This document shows positions 5,227 through 5,995 of a stretch of 5,995 bases of DNA, piece by piece. Below the pieces are notes generated by a model. That model had not been told where the DNA came from. It was given only the letters and a program-made list of their open reading frames with translations, and searched no databases. The translations under genes and the position numbers were made by a program. Source of the stretch: Synergistaceae bacterium UBA1358 (GTDB lineage: Bacteria > Synergistota > Synergistia > Synergistales > Synergistaceae); contig DBRW01000036.1 in the NCBI GenBank assembly GCA_002306075.1, positions 1-5,995 of the forward strand, written 5' to 3'. The first letter of the stretch is position 1. Each line of letters opens with the position of its first letter.

Positions 5227-5268
5227 AATGAAGCTTATATCCGGGGACTCAGTTAGTGCAAACAAAAC

Positions 5269-5995
5269 TTATTTTGTGACAGCTTTGGTTACTATCTCCC
5301 GAGCCTCTTCATTTATGGCATCAAGGTGTTCTCTGCTTACGAGGCTCTCCGCGTAAATCTTGTATATCTCTTCCGTTCCGGAGGGCCTTGCCGCGAACCA
5401 GCCGCTCACGGTCGTCACCTTGAGGCCGTCTATGGGAGCTCCGTTGCCGGGAGCGGTCGTCATCTTGGCCGTGATCTTCTCACCTGCCAGGGTATTCGCC
5501 GTTACATCCGACGGTGAAAGTTTTTTCAGCCTGTTCTTTTCTTCATGCGTTGCCGGCGCATCCTTGCGGGAGTAGTAGGACTCACCGAACCTCTCTGTCA
5601 GCTTTCTGTACCGTTCTGCGGGATCATACCCGGTGACTGCCGTGATCTCGGCAGAGAGAAGGTCCATCACGAAGCCGTCCTTGTCCGTGGTCCATACCGT
5701 TCCGTCCTTCTTCAGGAACGTTGCACCCGCACTCTCTTCACATACGAAACCGAGCATCCCGGACATCAGCCCCTCAACGAACCATTTGAACCCTACCGGC
5801 ACCTCGTAGAGCTTTCTGCCGACAGCGCCGACCGCCTTGTCTATCATCGAGCTCGAGACAAGAGTCTTTCCTGCCATACACTTATCAGCCCAGCCGGGGC
5901 GGTGGGTAAAGAGATACTCCGCAGCTGCCGCAAGATAGGCATTCGGAGGCATCAGCCCATCCTTTGTTACAATCCCATGACGGTCATAATCCGGG
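5269..5995 (-). CDS. pgm: Phosphoglucomutase, C-terminal part (5' end outside window)
   Basis: Interconverts glucose 1-phosphate and glucose 6-phosphate, linking glycolysis with glycogen and sugar-nucleotide synthesis; cytoplasmic and Mg-dependent. About 241 residues are visible, against roughly 546 in E. coli Pgm, which it resembles closely along its length. Reading on the - strand, PDYDRHGIVT at the right edge is the end of the metal-binding loop (D-x-D-x-D-R, first Asp just outside). KTLVSSSMIDKAV, EVPVGFKWFVEGL and the sugar-binding loop read as CEESAGA follow, then WTTDKDGFVMDLLSAEITAVTGYDP, given here by its ends, and the phosphate-binding loop ARPSGTEEIYKIY near the C-terminus. The sugar loop has Cys where E. 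coli has Gly (GEESAGA). The frame is open to the window edge, so the ATG at 5952 is internal. Convergent with hcp and apparently unrelated to it in function. Confidence 0.96.
   Translation of the reverse strand, partial: PDYDRHGIVTKDGLMPPNAYLAAAAEYLFTHRPGWADKCMAGKTLVSSSMIDKAVGAVGRKLYEVPVGFKWFVEGLMSGMLGFVCEESAGATFLKKDGTVWTTDKDGFVMDLLSAEITAVTGYDPAERYRKLTERFGESYYSRKDAPATHEEKNRLKKLSPSDVTANTLAGEKITAKMTTAPGNGAPIDGLKVTTVSGWFAARPSGTEEIYKIYAESLVSREHLDAINEEAREIVTKAVTK

Noticed and set aside
1..5995. Mobile elements, tRNA/rRNA genes, CRISPR arrays or riboswitches
   Set aside because: No transposase-like frame, repeated unit array, cloverleaf or conserved leader structure was seen; the gaps are short and explained by promoters, operator and terminators.

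Overview
The window is about 6 kb of compact bacterial chromosome with no mobile elements, RNA genes or CRISPR. It holds seven genes: four complete or nearly so in the middle, one cut at each edge, and short well-structured intergenic gaps. Base composition looks close to balanced, and ATA, AGG and GGA codons are common. The gene content points to a strict or facultative anaerobe: class I hybrid cluster protein, a multi-cysteine ferredoxin, an Rrf2 regulator and amino-acid catabolic enzymes. A member of the Synergistota, or a clostridial/Negativicute-type Firmicute, would fit. This placement is inference from codon style and gene mix, not from a marker gene.

Left part (1-2133) is amino-acid metabolism. 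It starts with the C-terminal third of alanine dehydrogenase (+ strand). A bidirectional hairpin terminator separates this from a convergent fold-type IV PLP aminotransferase (- strand). The aminotransferase is transcribed divergently from an aspartate/glutamate-racemase family gene (+ strand). The roughly 140-bp divergent gap carries a very good sigma-70 type promoter for the racemase and a weaker candidate for the aminotransferase; both use the same self-complementary TTGCAA hexamer as a -35 element.

Middle part (2219-5140) is the most coherent unit: a three-gene + strand cluster of Rrf2-family regulator, 247-aa multi-cysteine ferredoxin-like protein and hybrid cluster protein (Hcp). A perfect 24-bp palindrome sits just upstream of the Rrf2 gene and is a strong operator candidate for autoregulation. 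The inferred model is a nitric-oxide/redox stress operon: the Fe-S regulator senses the stress, the ferredoxin-like protein delivers electrons, and Hcp reduces NO or hydroxylamine. The ferredoxin-like protein would replace the Hcr reductase used by enterobacteria. Hcp retains every hybrid-cluster ligand but has an unusual CSCCCGCGC segment and two extra cysteines beside cluster ligands.

Right part (5177-5995) has a strong bidirectional terminator shared by the convergent hcp and pgm genes, then the C-terminal part of an E. coli-type phosphoglucomutase on the - strand, cut by the right edge of the window.
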